Shown here in pieces: positions 25,852 through 35,748 of a DNA stretch of 64,000 nt. Source of the DNA: Ferrimonas futtsuensis DSM 18154. Its GTDB lineage: Bacteria; Pseudomonadota; Gammaproteobacteria; Enterobacterales; Shewanellaceae. The first letter of the stretch is position 1, and each line of letters begins with the position of its first letter. Where the stretch lies: positions 62,001 through 126,000 of the forward strand of contig NZ_AUGL01000009.1 in assembly GCF_000422645.1 (NCBI RefSeq), read 5' to 3'. The translations under genes and the position numbers were made by a program. Under the pieces are notes generated by a model, which worked only from the letters and a program-made list of their open reading frames with translations, had not been told where the DNA came from and ran no database searches.

Positions 25852-27276
25852 TTAGTAAGCATTAGAGCCGGTAAAACCCTGAAACACGGTCCGTACGACA
25901 ATCTTGATGTCCAGCCAGACCGACCAATCGCGTATGTAGGCCAGATCGAACTCCAGCCTCTTCTGCATCTTTTCCAGTGTGTCCGTTTCCCCTCGCCAAC
26001 CGTTCACCTGGGCCCAACCGGTGATCCCCGGCTTCATGTGATGGCGCAGCATGTAGCCACTGATCAGCGCCCGATACTGCTCGTTATGGGCCACGGCGTG
26101 AGGCCTGGGACCCACCACCGACATCTGCCCGCTCAGCACATTGAAGAACTGGGGCAGTTCATCCAGGGAGGTGCGCCGCAGAAAGCCCCCCAACCGCGTC
26201 ACCCTGGGGTCGTTCTTGGTGACCTGTTTCACTTCAGGACCGTTGTCCAGAGAGGTCATGGAGCGAAACTTCCACACCTTGATTTTGCGGCCATCCAGGC
26301 CATACCTGTGCTGCTTGAACAGCACGGGCCCGGGAGAGGTCAACTTGATGGCGGCGGCAATCAGCAACATGGGCAGGGCCACAACGGTCAGAATGACCGT
26401 GGACAGCAGAATGTCCTCCACCCGCTTCACCCAACTGGCCAGATCGTCCAGCGGGGAGTCATACACGCTCAGAGATTGCACATCCCCCACCTCATGCCAG
26501 CGAGCATGGAGCAGGTTATACACAAAAAAGTCCGGAATAATGTGCACCGCCGCCGTGCTGTCACCGCACATCATCAGAATCTCGGTGATCCTCTCCTCAG
26601 CCCTCATGGGCATGGCGATATAGAGCACGTCCACCGCGTTACTGCGCGCCAGTTTTATCGCCTGATCCACATTGCCCAGCAGTATCGGCGGCCGTTCACT
26701 CTCCTCCTGATCATCGATGCGTTCGGCATCCCGATCATCGAAAAACCCGATCATCCGGATCCCCAGCTGAGGATTGTCCTCAAGGCTTTTCGCCATGGCG
26801 ATGCCGGAGCGTGTCAGGCCGATTATCGCCGCGGTCTGGGTATTGAAGCCGCGGCGCCTCAACGAGAAAATCATCTGTCGACACAGGAGACGGAAGGTGC
26901 CAAACACCAGCATGCCTATCACCGCCCACGCCATCAGTATCGGAAGATCCATGGACAGCCTGGCGGGCATCAAGTAACACCAGCCGAAGACAAACAGACC
27001 CGCCAGCAACCATGCCGCCCAGTTGGTCATCAACAGCTCCATGAGTCGGGTTGATCGCCAGGAACGATAAAGAGCCAGTGACTCTGCGAAGAACGAGAAC
27101 CCGAGAATGGCCAGAATGGACGCCATCAATGGGTCGCTGAGTTGACGACCTATCAGCTGCTGGGCCAACAACAGGCTGAAGGGCACAATGCCAATGTCGA
27201 CCAGCCGAAAGAGCACGGCAAAACCGTGGAAGCGAGAAAAGCTAAGACTCTTGTGTTGCGGTGACGCTGAATGCAT
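25852..27276 (-). CDS. Undecaprenyl-phosphate sugar phosphotransferase (WcaJ-type initiating GT)
   Basis: The 474-residue protein has four N-terminal membrane helices, a CoA-binding-like soluble domain (ILLGNVDQAIKLARSNAVDV), a further helix (LLSTVILTVVALPMLLIAA) and the bacterial sugar transferase domain. That domain carries SPGPVLFKQHRYGLDGR, WKFRSM, DELPQFFNVL and VVGPRPHA. It puts the first sugar phosphate onto undecaprenyl phosphate to start repeat-unit synthesis. Glucose or galactose are the usual substrates of this subgroup. It is the first gene of the five-gene minus-strand block (27276 down to 21166), so the promoter should lie in 27277-27463. Confidence 0.94.
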   Translation of the reverse strand: MHSASPQHKSLSFSRFHGFAVLFRLVDIGIVPFSLLLAQQLIGRQLSDPLMASILAILGFSFFAESLALYRSWRSTRLMELLMTNWAAWLLAGLFVFGWCYLMPARLSMDLPILMAWAVIGMLVFGTFRLLCRQMIFSLRRRGFNTQTAAIIGLTRSGIAMAKSLEDNPQLGIRMIGFFDDRDAERIDDQEESERPPILLGNVDQAIKLARSNAVDVLYIAMPMRAEERITEILMMCGDSTAAVHIIPDFFVYNLLHARWHEVGDVQSLSVYDSPLDDLASWVKRVEDILLSTVILTVVALPMLLIAAAIKLTSPGPVLFKQHRYGLDGRKIKVWKFRSMTSLDNGPEVKQVTKNDPRVTRLGGFLRRTSLDELPQFFNVLSGQMSVVGPRPHAVAHNEQYRALISGYMLRHHMKPGITGWAQVNGWRGETDTLEKMQKRLEFDLAYIRDWSVWLDIKIVVRTVFQGFTGSNAY

Positions 27277-27463
27277 ATCCCCGAATTCCGCTTCAAAGTT
27301 ATCCCGCAGGCAGAACGCCCATCGCTTCAGCTCATCCTTGAGGTACGACTCTGGTTACCCTATAAAGCGTAGACGAATATTTTCAGTAGAAACCAAGAGA
27401 TTACAGGTATATCTTCCACCCAATACCCGCTAGGACAGTTGCCAGGCCCCAGCATGCTGGCGA

Positions 27464-28852
27464 TCATGACCTGTCGTTCAGCAGGGCTGAAATCTCTTTT
27501 GTCCTGCGCCTCATCAGCTCGACGTTGCCACGAGACTCCACATTCAGCCTCACCACGGGCTCCGTATTGGAGCTGCGCAGGTTGAATCGCCACTCCCCTT
27601 CCGGCAGGTCAAAGCTCATGCTGATGCCATCGGTTTCATCCAGCTGTTGGGCCTCCTCCCGGTAGAACTGCACCACCCGGTTGATGGCGCGAGCCGGAGA
27701 GGCCAGCGTAAAATTGATCTCCCCGGACGAGGGGTAGGCTCGGATCTGCTCATCCACCATCTCGGACAAACCCTGACCACTGCGACTCATCAGCTCACAC
27801 ACCAGCAACCAGGGGATCATGCCGCTGTCGCAATAGCCGAAATCACGAAAGTAGTGGTGGGCACTCATCTCTCCGCCGTATACCGCATCTTCGGCCCGCA
27901 TCCGCTCCTTGATGAAGGCGTGGCCGGTTTTGGTTTGCACCGGAGTCCCTCCGCTCTGCTGCACGATCTGCCGGGTATTCCAGATAAGCCTGGGGTCGTG
28001 AATGATGCGCGCACCGGGATGGCGAGACAGAAACGCCTGAGCCAGCAGCCCGACGATGTAGTACCCCTCGATAAAGCGCCCCTGCTCATCAAACAGGAAG
28101 CATCGGTCAAAGTCGCCGTCCCAGGCGATGCCCATCTGGGCACCATGGGCAAGCACCGCTTCGCTGGTAGCGGCACGGTTTTCCGGTAACAGGGGGTTGG
28201 GAATGCCGTTGGGGAAGTGGCCGTCGGGGTCATGGTGCACCTTGATGAAGTTCACCGGGATCCCTCCCCGCTCAAACACCTCTTCGATGGCGTCCACCAC
28301 ATGGCCGGCCGCGCCATTACCGGCGTTCATCACCAGGGTCATGGGCTCCAGTGTCGTGATGTCGATGTACCCCAGCAGGTGGTCCACGTAGTCATCCAGG
28401 GGGTCGCAGCGTCTCAGCCTGCCCATCCGGGATGGATCCGCCTCAGGAAAGTCGCCGGTTTCGGCCAGGCGCCGCACCTCGTTGAGGCCGGTGTCCCCGG
28501 AGATTGGCTTGCTCTGCTCCCGCACCAGCTTCATGCCGTTGTAGTCCATCGGGTTGTGGGAGGCGGTGACCTCAATGCCGCCGTCGGCCTCGAGATAGCG
28601 GGTGGCAAAATAGACCTCCTCGGTGCCCACCATGCCGATGTCCACCACATCACACCCCTCCTCCATCAACCCTTTGGCCAGTGCCTGCTTGAGCGCGTCG
28701 CTGCTCAGGCGCATATCGGCGCCCAACACCACGGTCTGGGCGTTCAGGTAACGGGCAAAGGCCCGACCGATGCGCCAGGCAACAGTCTCGTTCAGCTCCT
28801 CCCCCAGCCGCCCGCGGATGTCATAGGCTTTAAAGCAGGTTAACTTGTCCAT
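27464..28852 (-). CDS. manB: Phosphomannomutase / phosphoglucomutase ManB
   Basis: The 462-residue protein starts [16 protein letters not shown] and carries the phosphoserine loop [13 protein letters not shown], the metal-binding DGDFDR and the sugar-binding [10 protein letters not shown]. The C-terminal phosphate-binding loop is [11 protein letters not shown]. Length and motifs match CpsG/ManB-type enzymes (about 456), which convert mannose-6-phosphate to mannose-1-phosphate. It begins 3 nt after the manC stop, so the two are one operon for GDP-mannose supply. The product would feed mannose or fucose-like sugars into the neighbouring polysaccharide. Dual PMM/PGM activity, as in AlgC, is possible. 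Confidence 0.93.
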   Translation of the reverse strand: MDKLTCFKAYDIRGRLGEELNETVAWRIGRAFARYLNAQTVVLGADMRLSSDALKQALAKGLMEEGCDVVDIGMVGTEEVYFATRYLEADGGIEVTASHNPMDYNGMKLVREQSKPISGDTGLNEVRRLAETGDFPEADPSRMGRLRRCDPLDDYVDHLLGYIDITTLEPMTLVMNAGNGAAGHVVDAIEEVFERGGIPVNFIKVHHDPDGHFPNGIPNPLLPENRAATSEAVLAHGAQMGIAWDGDFDRCFLFDEQGRFIEGYYIVGLLAQAFLSRHPGARIIHDPRLIWNTRQIVQQSGGTPVQTKTGHAFIKERMRAEDAVYGGEMSAHHYFRDFGYCDSGMIPWLLVCELMSRSGQGLSEMVDEQIRAYPSSGEINFTLASPARAINRVVQFYREEAQQLDETDGISMSFDLPEGEWRFNLRSSNTEPVVRLNVESRGNVELMRRRTKEISALLNDRS

Positions 28853-28855
28853 AGC

Positions 28856-30256
28856 TCAGGTCCGTCCGTAGTTGTCCTCAAATCGCACTATGTCGTCCTC
28901 GCCCAGATAAGCCCCCGACTGGACCTCAATCAGTTCCAGGGGGACCTTGCCCGGGTTCTCCAGGGCGTGCACCACCCCAACGGGGATGTAGGTTGACTCG
29001 TTTTCCGTCACCAGGAAGGTGCGCTCTCCATTGGTCACCTTGGCGGTGCCCCTGACCACCACCCAGTGCTCGGCCCTGTGGTGATGCATCTGCACACTGA
29101 GCTTGGCACCAGGCTTTACCGTAATGTGCTTCACCTGGTAGCGCTGACCATGGTCGATAGAGTCGTAGTTGCCCCAAGGGCGGAACACCTTGCGATGACA
29201 CACCACCTCCTGACGCTCCCGAGCCTTGAGCTCCTCCACCAGGTGTTTGACCTCCTGGGCTCGCTGCCGATGGGCCACCAGCACCACATCCTGGGTATCC
29301 ACCACCACCAGATCGTCTACCCCGACGGCCGCCACCAGGCGATCCTGGCCCTGAATCAGGCAGTTTTCGCAATCGTGGATCAGTACATCTCCCCTCAGGG
29401 AGTTGCCCTGCTCATCGTGGGGACGCACATCCCAGATGGCCGACCAGGCCCCCACATCGTTCCACCCCGCATCCAGGGGCACCATCACCGCATCCTCGGT
29501 ATGTTCCATCACCGCGTAATCGATAGAGTCTTCCGGGCAGGCCTCAAAGGGCTCAGACGCCACCCGGATAAAGTCCAGGTCCTGGCTCAGCTCCTGTGTC
29601 GCCTGGCGACAGGCATCGAGAATTGCCGGCCGGTGCCGACCCAGCTCTTGCAGGAAGCGACTGGCCCGGAACAGGAACATGCCACTGTTCCAGAAATAAT
29701 CTCCGCTCTTGAGGTAAGCCTGGGCGCGCGCCGTATCCGGCTTTTCCACAAACTCACTGACGGCAAACCCCTGGCCTTGGGCGTCGCCCCGGCGGATGTA
29801 GCCGTACCCAGTATGAGGCGAGTCCGGCACCACCCCGAAGGTCACCAATTTGCCCGCATCTGCCAGGGGAATGGCAGCCTCCAACGCCTGAGTAAACGCC
29901 CCCTGATCCTTGATGACGTGGTCCGCAGCCAGCACCAGCAGCAGCGGGTCCTCCTGCTGGTGAACCAATGCGGCAAGAGTCAGAGCCGGTGCGGTGTTGC
30001 GGCCCACAGGTTCAAGCAGTATCCGCCCCAGCAGGTCAATGCCGCGCAACTGCTCGGCGACGATAAACCTGTGCTCTTCGTTGCAGATCACCGTCGGCGG
30101 CGAGACCTTCACGTCGGAGAGCCGCAACAGGGTCTCCTGCAACATGGAGTGCTCGCCGGCCAGAGGAAGAAATTGTTTGGGAAACAGAGTTCGGGAAAGG
30201 GGCCAGAGACGAGTTCCGGCTCCACCGGCCAGTACCACGGGTAGAAGTGTCGCCAT
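28856..30256 (-). CDS. manC: Mannose-1-phosphate guanylyltransferase / mannose-6-phosphate isomerase
   Basis: The 466-residue protein has an N-terminal nucleotidyltransferase ([28 protein letters not shown]) and a C-terminal type-II isomerase cupin domain ([35 protein letters not shown]). It makes GDP-mannose and supplies mannose-6-phosphate, acting with manB downstream. The ATG at 30256 gives the standard length; the frame continues 117 codons upstream but that part is not protein-like and overlaps the divergent flippase control region. GGAG lies about eight bases upstream of the chosen start. Confidence 0.95.
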   Translation of the reverse strand: MATLLPVVLAGGAGTRLWPLSRTLFPKQFLPLAGEHSMLQETLLRLSDVKVSPPTVICNEEHRFIVAEQLRGIDLLGRILLEPVGRNTAPALTLAALVHQQEDPLLLVLAADHVIKDQGAFTQALEAAIPLADAGKLVTFGVVPDSPHTGYGYIRRGDAQGQGFAVSEFVEKPDTARAQAYLKSGDYFWNSGMFLFRASRFLQELGRHRPAILDACRQATQELSQDLDFIRVASEPFEACPEDSIDYAVMEHTEDAVMVPLDAGWNDVGAWSAIWDVRPHDEQGNSLRGDVLIHDCENCLIQGQDRLVAAVGVDDLVVVDTQDVVLVAHRQRAQEVKHLVEELKARERQEVVCHRKVFRPWGNYDSIDHGQRYQVKHITVKPGAKLSVQMHHHRAEHWVVVRGTAKVTNGERTFLVTENESTYIPVGVVHALENPGKVPLELIEVQSGAYLGEDDIVRFEDNYGRT

Positions 30257-30451
30257 AGTGCCTGCTCCATTGCTGAATTGTGCGCCACCGCATTCCGGCG
30301 CCATCGTTCCATGGGCTAAAGGATAGCAGTGGATCCCGAGGCCGCCCGGCAAGTGGCAGAAAGAGCGCAGGAAATTGATTCTGGGTCTAAGCTGAAAATC
30401 AGACGCTTGTACAGGTTTATAAGACAGGGTGGCAATGCAACTGGAGGCTGG

Positions 30452-31705
30452 GTGAAATCCAAGGTAATGGTGTCGGCCATCGACCAGGGCCTGTTGAGCG
30501 CTTTCAACTTTGGACTCAACCTGGCTTTGATTAAGTTTTGGACGCCGGCTTTGTTCGGGGTCTACTCCATCCTGTTTACCCTGAGTTTTGTGTTCATCAG
30601 CTTGCAAAATGCCCTGATCAACACCCCCTATTCAGTACTGATACCCGCCAGGGATGACCCAGACCCTCTGCGCCGAACCCTCTCCTGGGGCAACGTATTC
30701 TTCCTTATCGCACTGGCATTGGGGTGCACCCTACTGCAGATGGTACCTGGACTGGCTCAGCCTTATGCCTCGTCCGCTTTGGTGACTCTGTTCTTTGTTA
30801 TCCGGCTTTTGCGGGAGTACTTTCGTTGCCGCTGGTCTGCGGAGCTGGAGCTGATGCCGGTCCTCTGGGCCGATCTGGCGTTTGTGATGCTCTTTGCCCT
30901 GGGGGCAGGCCTGCTCTGGTGGCAGTTGGGCTGGGCCGATGTGTCCCTCGACCAGCTGCTGTGGCTACTCTGCATCAGCCAGCTGCTGAGCCTGGGGTAC
31001 ATGCTCGTCAAGGAGGTGCCCCTGCTGCAGCCCATGCACTGGCGGCAACTGGCTTCGCACTATGCTCCGGTCTGGCAGCAGTCACGCTGGTCTCTGGTGG
31101 GCGTGACCACCACGGAGATCCAAAACCGGGGCTACATCTTCGTGGTGGGCCTGCTGTTTGGCTCCACCATGGTAGGCTTTATCCAGGCCGGCCGGGTGTT
31201 CTTTGGCCCGCTGAATATCATCACCTCGGCCTGGACCCGGGTCGCCAAGCCGACCCTGGCCCGCCTGAATGCCGAGGGGAAGCAGGAGAGCTTTCAGAAA
31301 CTGGTTCGCCAGGGGCTCATCGGTTTCCTGCTGTTTAACCTGCTGTTCAGTCTCGCCCTGTTTCTGTTCTGGCCATTGCTGGACGCCCACCTTTTTTCCG
31401 ACGACTACCGGAATGTCGGCTGGGTCACCCTTCAATGGGCCGTCGTCACCCTGTTGTTCCACCTGCGCGCCACAGGCAGTGCCGCCATTCAGGCCCAGAA
31501 CCGCTTCAAACCCCTGGCCAAGGCAACGCTATGGGGCGCCTTTTTCGCCCTCGCCTCCCTGGCATTGATTGGGCTTACCGGAGGAGGCGCCTGGGTGGTG
31601 GTCTCGGTGATCATTGGAGAGGCGGTGGCCTTTGGCTATGTGCTGAAGCTGCTGCAACATCCGACACGGGAGGCCATCGCCCAAGGAGTCACCAATGATA
31701 ACTAG
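30452..31705 (+). CDS. Wzx-like polysaccharide flippase / MATE-like exporter
   Basis: The protein has about 12 hydrophobic segments and the profile of oligosaccharide flippases, which move undecaprenyl-linked repeat units to the periplasmic face. I chose the GTG at 30452 (417 residues) because GGAGG lies four bases upstream and the first membrane helix then starts near residue 10. A GTG at 30329 with AAAGG upstream gives a 41-residue hydrophilic extension and remains possible. The gene opens the plus-strand block and overlaps the next gene by 11 nt. It is divergent from manC, so this 195-bp interval probably holds promoters for both. Confidence 0.85.
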   Translation: MKSKVMVSAIDQGLLSAFNFGLNLALIKFWTPALFGVYSILFTLSFVFISLQNALINTPYSVLIPARDDPDPLRRTLSWGNVFFLIALALGCTLLQMVPGLAQPYASSALVTLFFVIRLLREYFRCRWSAELELMPVLWADLAFVMLFALGAGLLWWQLGWADVSLDQLLWLLCISQLLSLGYMLVKEVPLLQPMHWRQLASHYAPVWQQSRWSLVGVTTTEIQNRGYIFVVGLLFGSTMVGFIQAGRVFFGPLNIITSAWTRVAKPTLARLNAEGKQESFQKLVRQGLIGFLLFNLLFSLALFLFWPLLDAHLFSDDYRNVGWVTLQWAVVTLLFHLRATGSAAIQAQNRFKPLAKATLWGAFFALASLALIGLTGGGAWVVVSVIIGEAVAFGYVLKLLQHPTREAIAQGVTNDN

Positions 31706-33011
31706 AGGGTTGATAAGCTGGTTTGTGGGCAGAGACAGTCGCGAATTCACCCAAAACAACCTCCTGGCGGTTCTGATTATCGCCCTGGTCACAGCCCTCT
31801 CCTTTGACGTGCTCACGCCACAACTGACCGCCGCAGTGGAACTGGAGGACCTGGAGGTGGGGGCTCATTCCGCCAGCACCTCAACGGGAAACCGGTTCAA
31901 TCAACTGTTCTGGATAGGCCTGATGGGGATCTCCGTGTACGTCATCGCCCGCCAGCCAAAGCGCTTCCAGCAGATGCTGTTGTCTCAATGGCCCCTGGTG
32001 ATCATCGCGGCCCTGGCGATGTTCAGCGTACTCTGGGCACTGGCTCCCGGGATCGCCTTTCGCCGCACCGTGCTGCTGATCTTTGTGATGACCAGCATCT
32101 TTGTCGGGGTCTGCTACCTGCGCAGCCCCTACCTGCTGCCCCTTGTCATCTACCGCACCGGCACCCTGGCACTGGGCCTGAACCTGATCGCCGTCGGCCT
32201 GGGCAGCTTTGATATTGAGGGCTATTTCTACGGCATTCACGGTCATAAAAATGTGATGGGCGCGGTGGCACTCAAGGCCCTGTTCATCGGCATTGCGGTG
32301 CGCTTTTTCAACAAGGCGAGCATCAGCCGATTCCACAACAACCTCTATCTGCTCCTCTGGTTTGGGCTGCTGCTGCTGTCCGTGTCCAAGACCTCCATCG
32401 GCCTGTTTTTCCTGGTGCCGGGCATGGTGTTCGGCGCCCAATCTCTGGCTCGCACTTTCAAACTCAACCTGGGATTGCTGATGCTGGTGCTGAGCACCCT
32501 GAGTGTGTTGACCGTGTTTGTGCTGCTGGCGTGGAACGACTGGCACATCAAGCAGTTCCTGGCTCTGTTTATGTCTGATACCGGATTCACCGGGCGGGAC
32601 TATATCTGGGCCTTTCTGCTGGAGCAGATCGACAAGCGCTGGCTGCTGGGCCACGGCTATGGTTCATTCTGGGGCATAGGGCTGAGTTCGCCCAACATCG
32701 TCCATGGGCGAGGCTTCCTCACCCTGCTCAATCAGGGGCACAACGGCTACCTGGATCTGGTCGCCAAACTGGGCATCGTTGGCCTGTCGGTCTATCTGCT
32801 GGTTATCGTTCAGTTTGCCCGCCAATCCGGAGCCATCAGAGATCAACATCCCGGGCTCTTCATCCTCTGCTGGATCCTACTACTATTAACCCTGCTGCAT
32901 AACATCACCGAAAGCAGTCTGCTAAGGGGAAGCCACTCCCTCTGGGTGATACAACTTTTGATGCTGGCTCTTGTGGCCCGGCTCTATATGGACAAGGAGA
33001 GAATTCGATGA
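31695..33011 (+). CDS. O-antigen ligase / Wzy-like polymerase family membrane protein
   Basis: The 438-residue protein has 10-12 membrane helices and a large periplasmic loop late in the chain. The loop ends in a Wzy_C-like segment (GHGYGSFWGIG... NQGHNGYLDLVAKLGIVGL), typical of the O-antigen ligase/polymerase superfamily. In this gene order it is best read as the polymerase that joins flipped repeat units. WaaL-type ligase activity cannot be excluded from sequence. It overlaps the flippase gene by 11 nt and the GT2 gene by 4 nt. Confidence 0.87.
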   Translation: MITRGLISWFVGRDSREFTQNNLLAVLIIALVTALSFDVLTPQLTAAVELEDLEVGAHSASTSTGNRFNQLFWIGLMGISVYVIARQPKRFQQMLLSQWPLVIIAALAMFSVLWALAPGIAFRRTVLLIFVMTSIFVGVCYLRSPYLLPLVIYRTGTLALGLNLIAVGLGSFDIEGYFYGIHGHKNVMGAVALKALFIGIAVRFFNKASISRFHNNLYLLLWFGLLLLSVSKTSIGLFFLVPGMVFGAQSLARTFKLNLGLLMLVLSTLSVLTVFVLLAWNDWHIKQFLALFMSDTGFTGRDYIWAFLLEQIDKRWLLGHGYGSFWGIGLSSPNIVHGRGFLTLLNQGHNGYLDLVAKLGIVGLSVYLLVIVQFARQSGAIRDQHPGLFILCWILLLLTLLHNITESSLLRGSHSLWVIQLLMLALVARLYMDKERIR

Positions 33012-33910
33012 CAGAGACCATCAGTGTCTGCTTGTGCACCTACAAACGCCCGCAGCTACTGGAAACGCTAAGCAGTCTTCAGGAGCAGAAACTGCCTCCG
33101 GGTGTGGCCATGGAGATCTCTGTCGCCGACAACGATGCCGCAGGCTCCGGCAAGGCCGTGGTGGATGCCTTTCGACGGAGCACCGCCTTTCGGGTCCATT
33201 ATGAAATTCAGCCGGAAAAAAACATCTGCTGTGCCCGAAACACCACGGTGAAAAACGCCAGGGGCGACTGGCTGGCCTTCATCGATGACGATGAGATTGC
33301 CGAACCCAACTGGCTGGCCTCCCTGCTGCAATGTGCCCGCCACCACGAAGCCGACGTGGTGCTGGGTGCCGTCCACATCGATTATCCTCCGCAGACGCCC
33401 AAGTGGATTCTCGACGGCGATTTCTTCCGAAAGTACACCCCGCCCACGGGGACAGAGATGAGCGTCGGATCCACCTGCAATGCCCTGGTCAGCCGCAAGG
33501 TGCTGCCGCACCCTGACACGCCTTTTGACCCTCGTTTCGGCATCACCGGCGGAGGCGATACCGAGTTTTTCAACCGCATGCACCGACGCGGTGCCCGCAT
33601 CGTCAGCTGCCGGGAGGCTCTGGTGTCCGAAACCGTCGAAGAAAACCGACTCAACAAGGACTACCTGATGCGGAAGGCGACGCGCATCGGTGAAACTTAC
33701 GCGGTGATCTTCTTCTCTGCCCTGCCCCTTCCCGCCAGAGTCTGGCACTGCAGTCGAGCCGCTGTTCAAGCCGGTGTGGCGGGAGCCCTGGCACTGGTCT
33801 GCGGCCCTTTGAGCAACAAACGCAGCTTTCGCTACCTGATGAAGATGCGCTCCAATTGGGGCAAGGTGCGATTCTTTTTTAATACCCCTCCGGTTCAGAT
33901 CTACAAGTAG
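33008..33910 (+). CDS. Glycosyltransferase family 2
   Basis: The 300-residue protein opens with ISVCLCTYKRPQLLETL, the GT2 nucleotide-sugar fold start, and has the metal-binding FIDDDEIAEPNWL (DDD variant of DxD). An acceptor-side GGGDTEFFNRM motif (ED-like) follows. It is a cytoplasmic, membrane-associated inverting enzyme with a hydrophobic C-terminal patch (VQAGVAGALALVCG). It adds one sugar to the lipid-linked repeat unit; which sugar is unknown. It overlaps the polymerase gene by 4 nt (ATGA) and is followed 8 nt later by the fused glycosyltransferase. Confidence 0.92.
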   Translation: MTETISVCLCTYKRPQLLETLSSLQEQKLPPGVAMEISVADNDAAGSGKAVVDAFRRSTAFRVHYEIQPEKNICCARNTTVKNARGDWLAFIDDDEIAEPNWLASLLQCARHHEADVVLGAVHIDYPPQTPKWILDGDFFRKYTPPTGTEMSVGSTCNALVSRKVLPHPDTPFDPRFGITGGGDTEFFNRMHRRGARIVSCREALVSETVEENRLNKDYLMRKATRIGETYAVIFFSALPLPARVWHCSRAAVQAGVAGALALVCGPLSNKRSFRYLMKMRSNWGKVRFFFNTPPVQIYK

Positions 33911-33918
33911 GAGCCAGG

Positions 33919-35748
33919 ATGCGCATACTCCACGTTGTCCGTCAGTTCGCCCCCGCCATCGGGGGGCTGGAGAACTTCGTCAAGTGCCTGGTCACAGAGC
34001 AGCGCCGTCAGGGCCTGGACGCCCGGGTACTCACAGTCAACCGGGTGTTTCACCGAAGCGATGAGATACTGCCGGATCAGGAGCTGGTCGAAGGGATCCC
34101 CGTTATCCGAATTCCCTACAGAGGCAGCTACAAATACCCCATCGCCCCTTCCGTGTTAAAACACCTGGCCAGCTTTGACCTGATTCATGTGCACGGAGTG
34201 GATTTCTTTGCCGACTACCTGGCACTGACCCGACGCCGTCACAAGAAACCGATGTTTCTCTCCACCCATGGCGGCTTCTTTCACACCCACTTTGCCCGTT
34301 CGTTGAAGCAGTTCTACTTTCACACCATTACCCGTCGCACCTTGACCGCCTATAGCCGGATTTTTGCCTGCAGCATCAATGATGCCCAGCTGTTTCAACC
34401 CCTGACCCCGGACAGGCTGGAGCTGGTGGAAAATGGCGTAGAGATTGGTAAATTCTCCGACCTGGGGAGCCAAGTGCAGACCCCTCACCTGTTGTGCCTG
34501 GGACGATTTTCCGACAATAAGCGCATAGACAAGCTGCTTTTCACTATGGAGAAGCTGCGCCAGCTCCAGCCTGGAGCCAAGCTTCGAATCCTTGGGCGAG
34601 ACTGGGACAACAATCTGACGCGGCTGACCCAACTGAGATCGCAACTGTCTCTGGAGAATTGCGTCTCCATAGAAACGGATCTCTCCGATGAGCAGATCCG
34701 CCAACGGGTCGGTGACTCCAGCTTTATCGTCAGCGCCTCGGAGTACGAAGGTTTTGGCCTGACCCTGGTGGAGGGGATGTCAGCGGGGCTCATTCCCCTG
34801 GCCTCCCCCATTCCAAGCTTTCGCCGCATCATCGACAGAGCCCAGGTCGGGCGAGTGGTGGACTTCGACGACCCCGGCGAAGCCGCATTGGCCATCCACC
34901 ACGCTATGCAGGGCTGCCAGGAGAGCTACGCCAGCCAACGCTCCCAGGCGATACAGAGTGCCGAACGCTACGCCTGGCCCGGAGTCACTCGGCAATTCAT
35001 TCGCGCCTACCGGCTGGAACTGGAATCACCCAGGGTGATTCAGGGTGTCCGCCTGGATGCGCGCTGCGGCGAGGAGGTGATTCATCTGCTGGATGACGCC
35101 GTCGAGCACAGAACGCCTCTGAAAATGGCCTACGCCAATGCCCATACCATCAACCTGGCCAGGCGAGATCCCGAGTATCAATCGGTGCTGAACCGCTTTC
35201 TGGTGGTCAACGACGGCGTCGGCGTGGACATCGCCAGTCGCTGGAAATATGGTCGCGGATTCAATGAGAACCTCAACGGCACCGATTTCACTCCAAGATA
35301 CCTGGCACAGAGCCGCCAGCAGTTGAAGGTGTTCCTGCTGGGCGCCGATGAGGAGAGTGTCTCTCGATGCTTCACCATCTGGCGTAACCGCTACCCCAAT
35401 CACCAGTGGGTGGGGTATCACCATGGCTTTGCCCCGGAAGAGGCGCAAACCGGGATTTGCGACACCATCAGGCAGAGCGGGGCCAATCTGGTGATTGTGG
35501 CCATGGGCAACCCCAGGCAGGAGCATTGGATTGAGCGTTACCTCCCACACACAGGGGCCTCGGTGGCCATCGGCGTCGGTGCCCTGTTTGATTTCACCGC
35601 TGGCAAAGTACACAGGGCGCCGGACTGGGTGAGGACGATGAGAGCGGAATGGGTTTACCGGCTGCTGCAGGAGCCCGGGCGCATGTGGCGACGCTATCTG
35701 CTGGGTAACCTGAGTTTCCTGTTCAACGCCTGGGGGGATCAATCGTGA
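33919..35748 (+). CDS. Fused GT4 - GT26 (WecG/TagA/CpsF) glycosyltransferase
   Basis: The 609-residue protein joins two complete glycosyltransferases. Residues 1 to about 370 are a GT4 retaining enzyme: RQFAPAIGGLENFVK, then LCLGRFSDNKRIDKL, then a nucleotide-binding SASEYEGFGLTLVEGMSAG. Residues from about 385 are a WecG/TagA/CpsF-family (GT26) enzyme: YANAHTINLARRDPEY, DGVGVDIASRWKYG, MGNPRQEHWIERY and GALFDFTAGKVHRAPDWV. The start has GGAG five bases upstream. Usually the two families are separate genes; fusion suggests that they add consecutive sugars. It overlaps the next GT gene by 4 nt. Confidence 0.93.
   Translation: MRILHVVRQFAPAIGGLENFVKCLVTEQRRQGLDARVLTVNRVFHRSDEILPDQELVEGIPVIRIPYRGSYKYPIAPSVLKHLASFDLIHVHGVDFFADYLALTRRRHKKPMFLSTHGGFFHTHFARSLKQFYFHTITRRTLTAYSRIFACSINDAQLFQPLTPDRLELVENGVEIGKFSDLGSQVQTPHLLCLGRFSDNKRIDKLLFTMEKLRQLQPGAKLRILGRDWDNNLTRLTQLRSQLSLENCVSIETDLSDEQIRQRVGDSSFIVSASEYEGFGLTLVEGMSAGLIPLASPIPSFRRIIDRAQVGRVVDFDDPGEAALAIHHAMQGCQESYASQRSQAIQSAERYAWPGVTRQFIRAYRLELESPRVIQGVRLDARCGEEVIHLLDDAVEHRTPLKMAYANAHTINLARRDPEYQSVLNRFLVVNDGVGVDIASRWKYGRGFNENLNGTDFTPRYLAQSRQQLKVFLLGADEESVSRCFTIWRNRYPNHQWVGYHHGFAPEEAQTGICDTIRQSGANLVIVAMGNPRQEHWIERYLPHTGASVAIGVGALFDFTAGKVHRAPDWVRTMRAEWVYRLLQEPGRMWRRYLLGNLSFLFNAWGDQS

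Noticed and set aside
27360-27593. 77-codon minus-strand frame at the manB 3' end
   Set aside because: It overlaps the manB coding end in another frame on the same strand and has no start signal; manB motifs continue through the region in the main frame.
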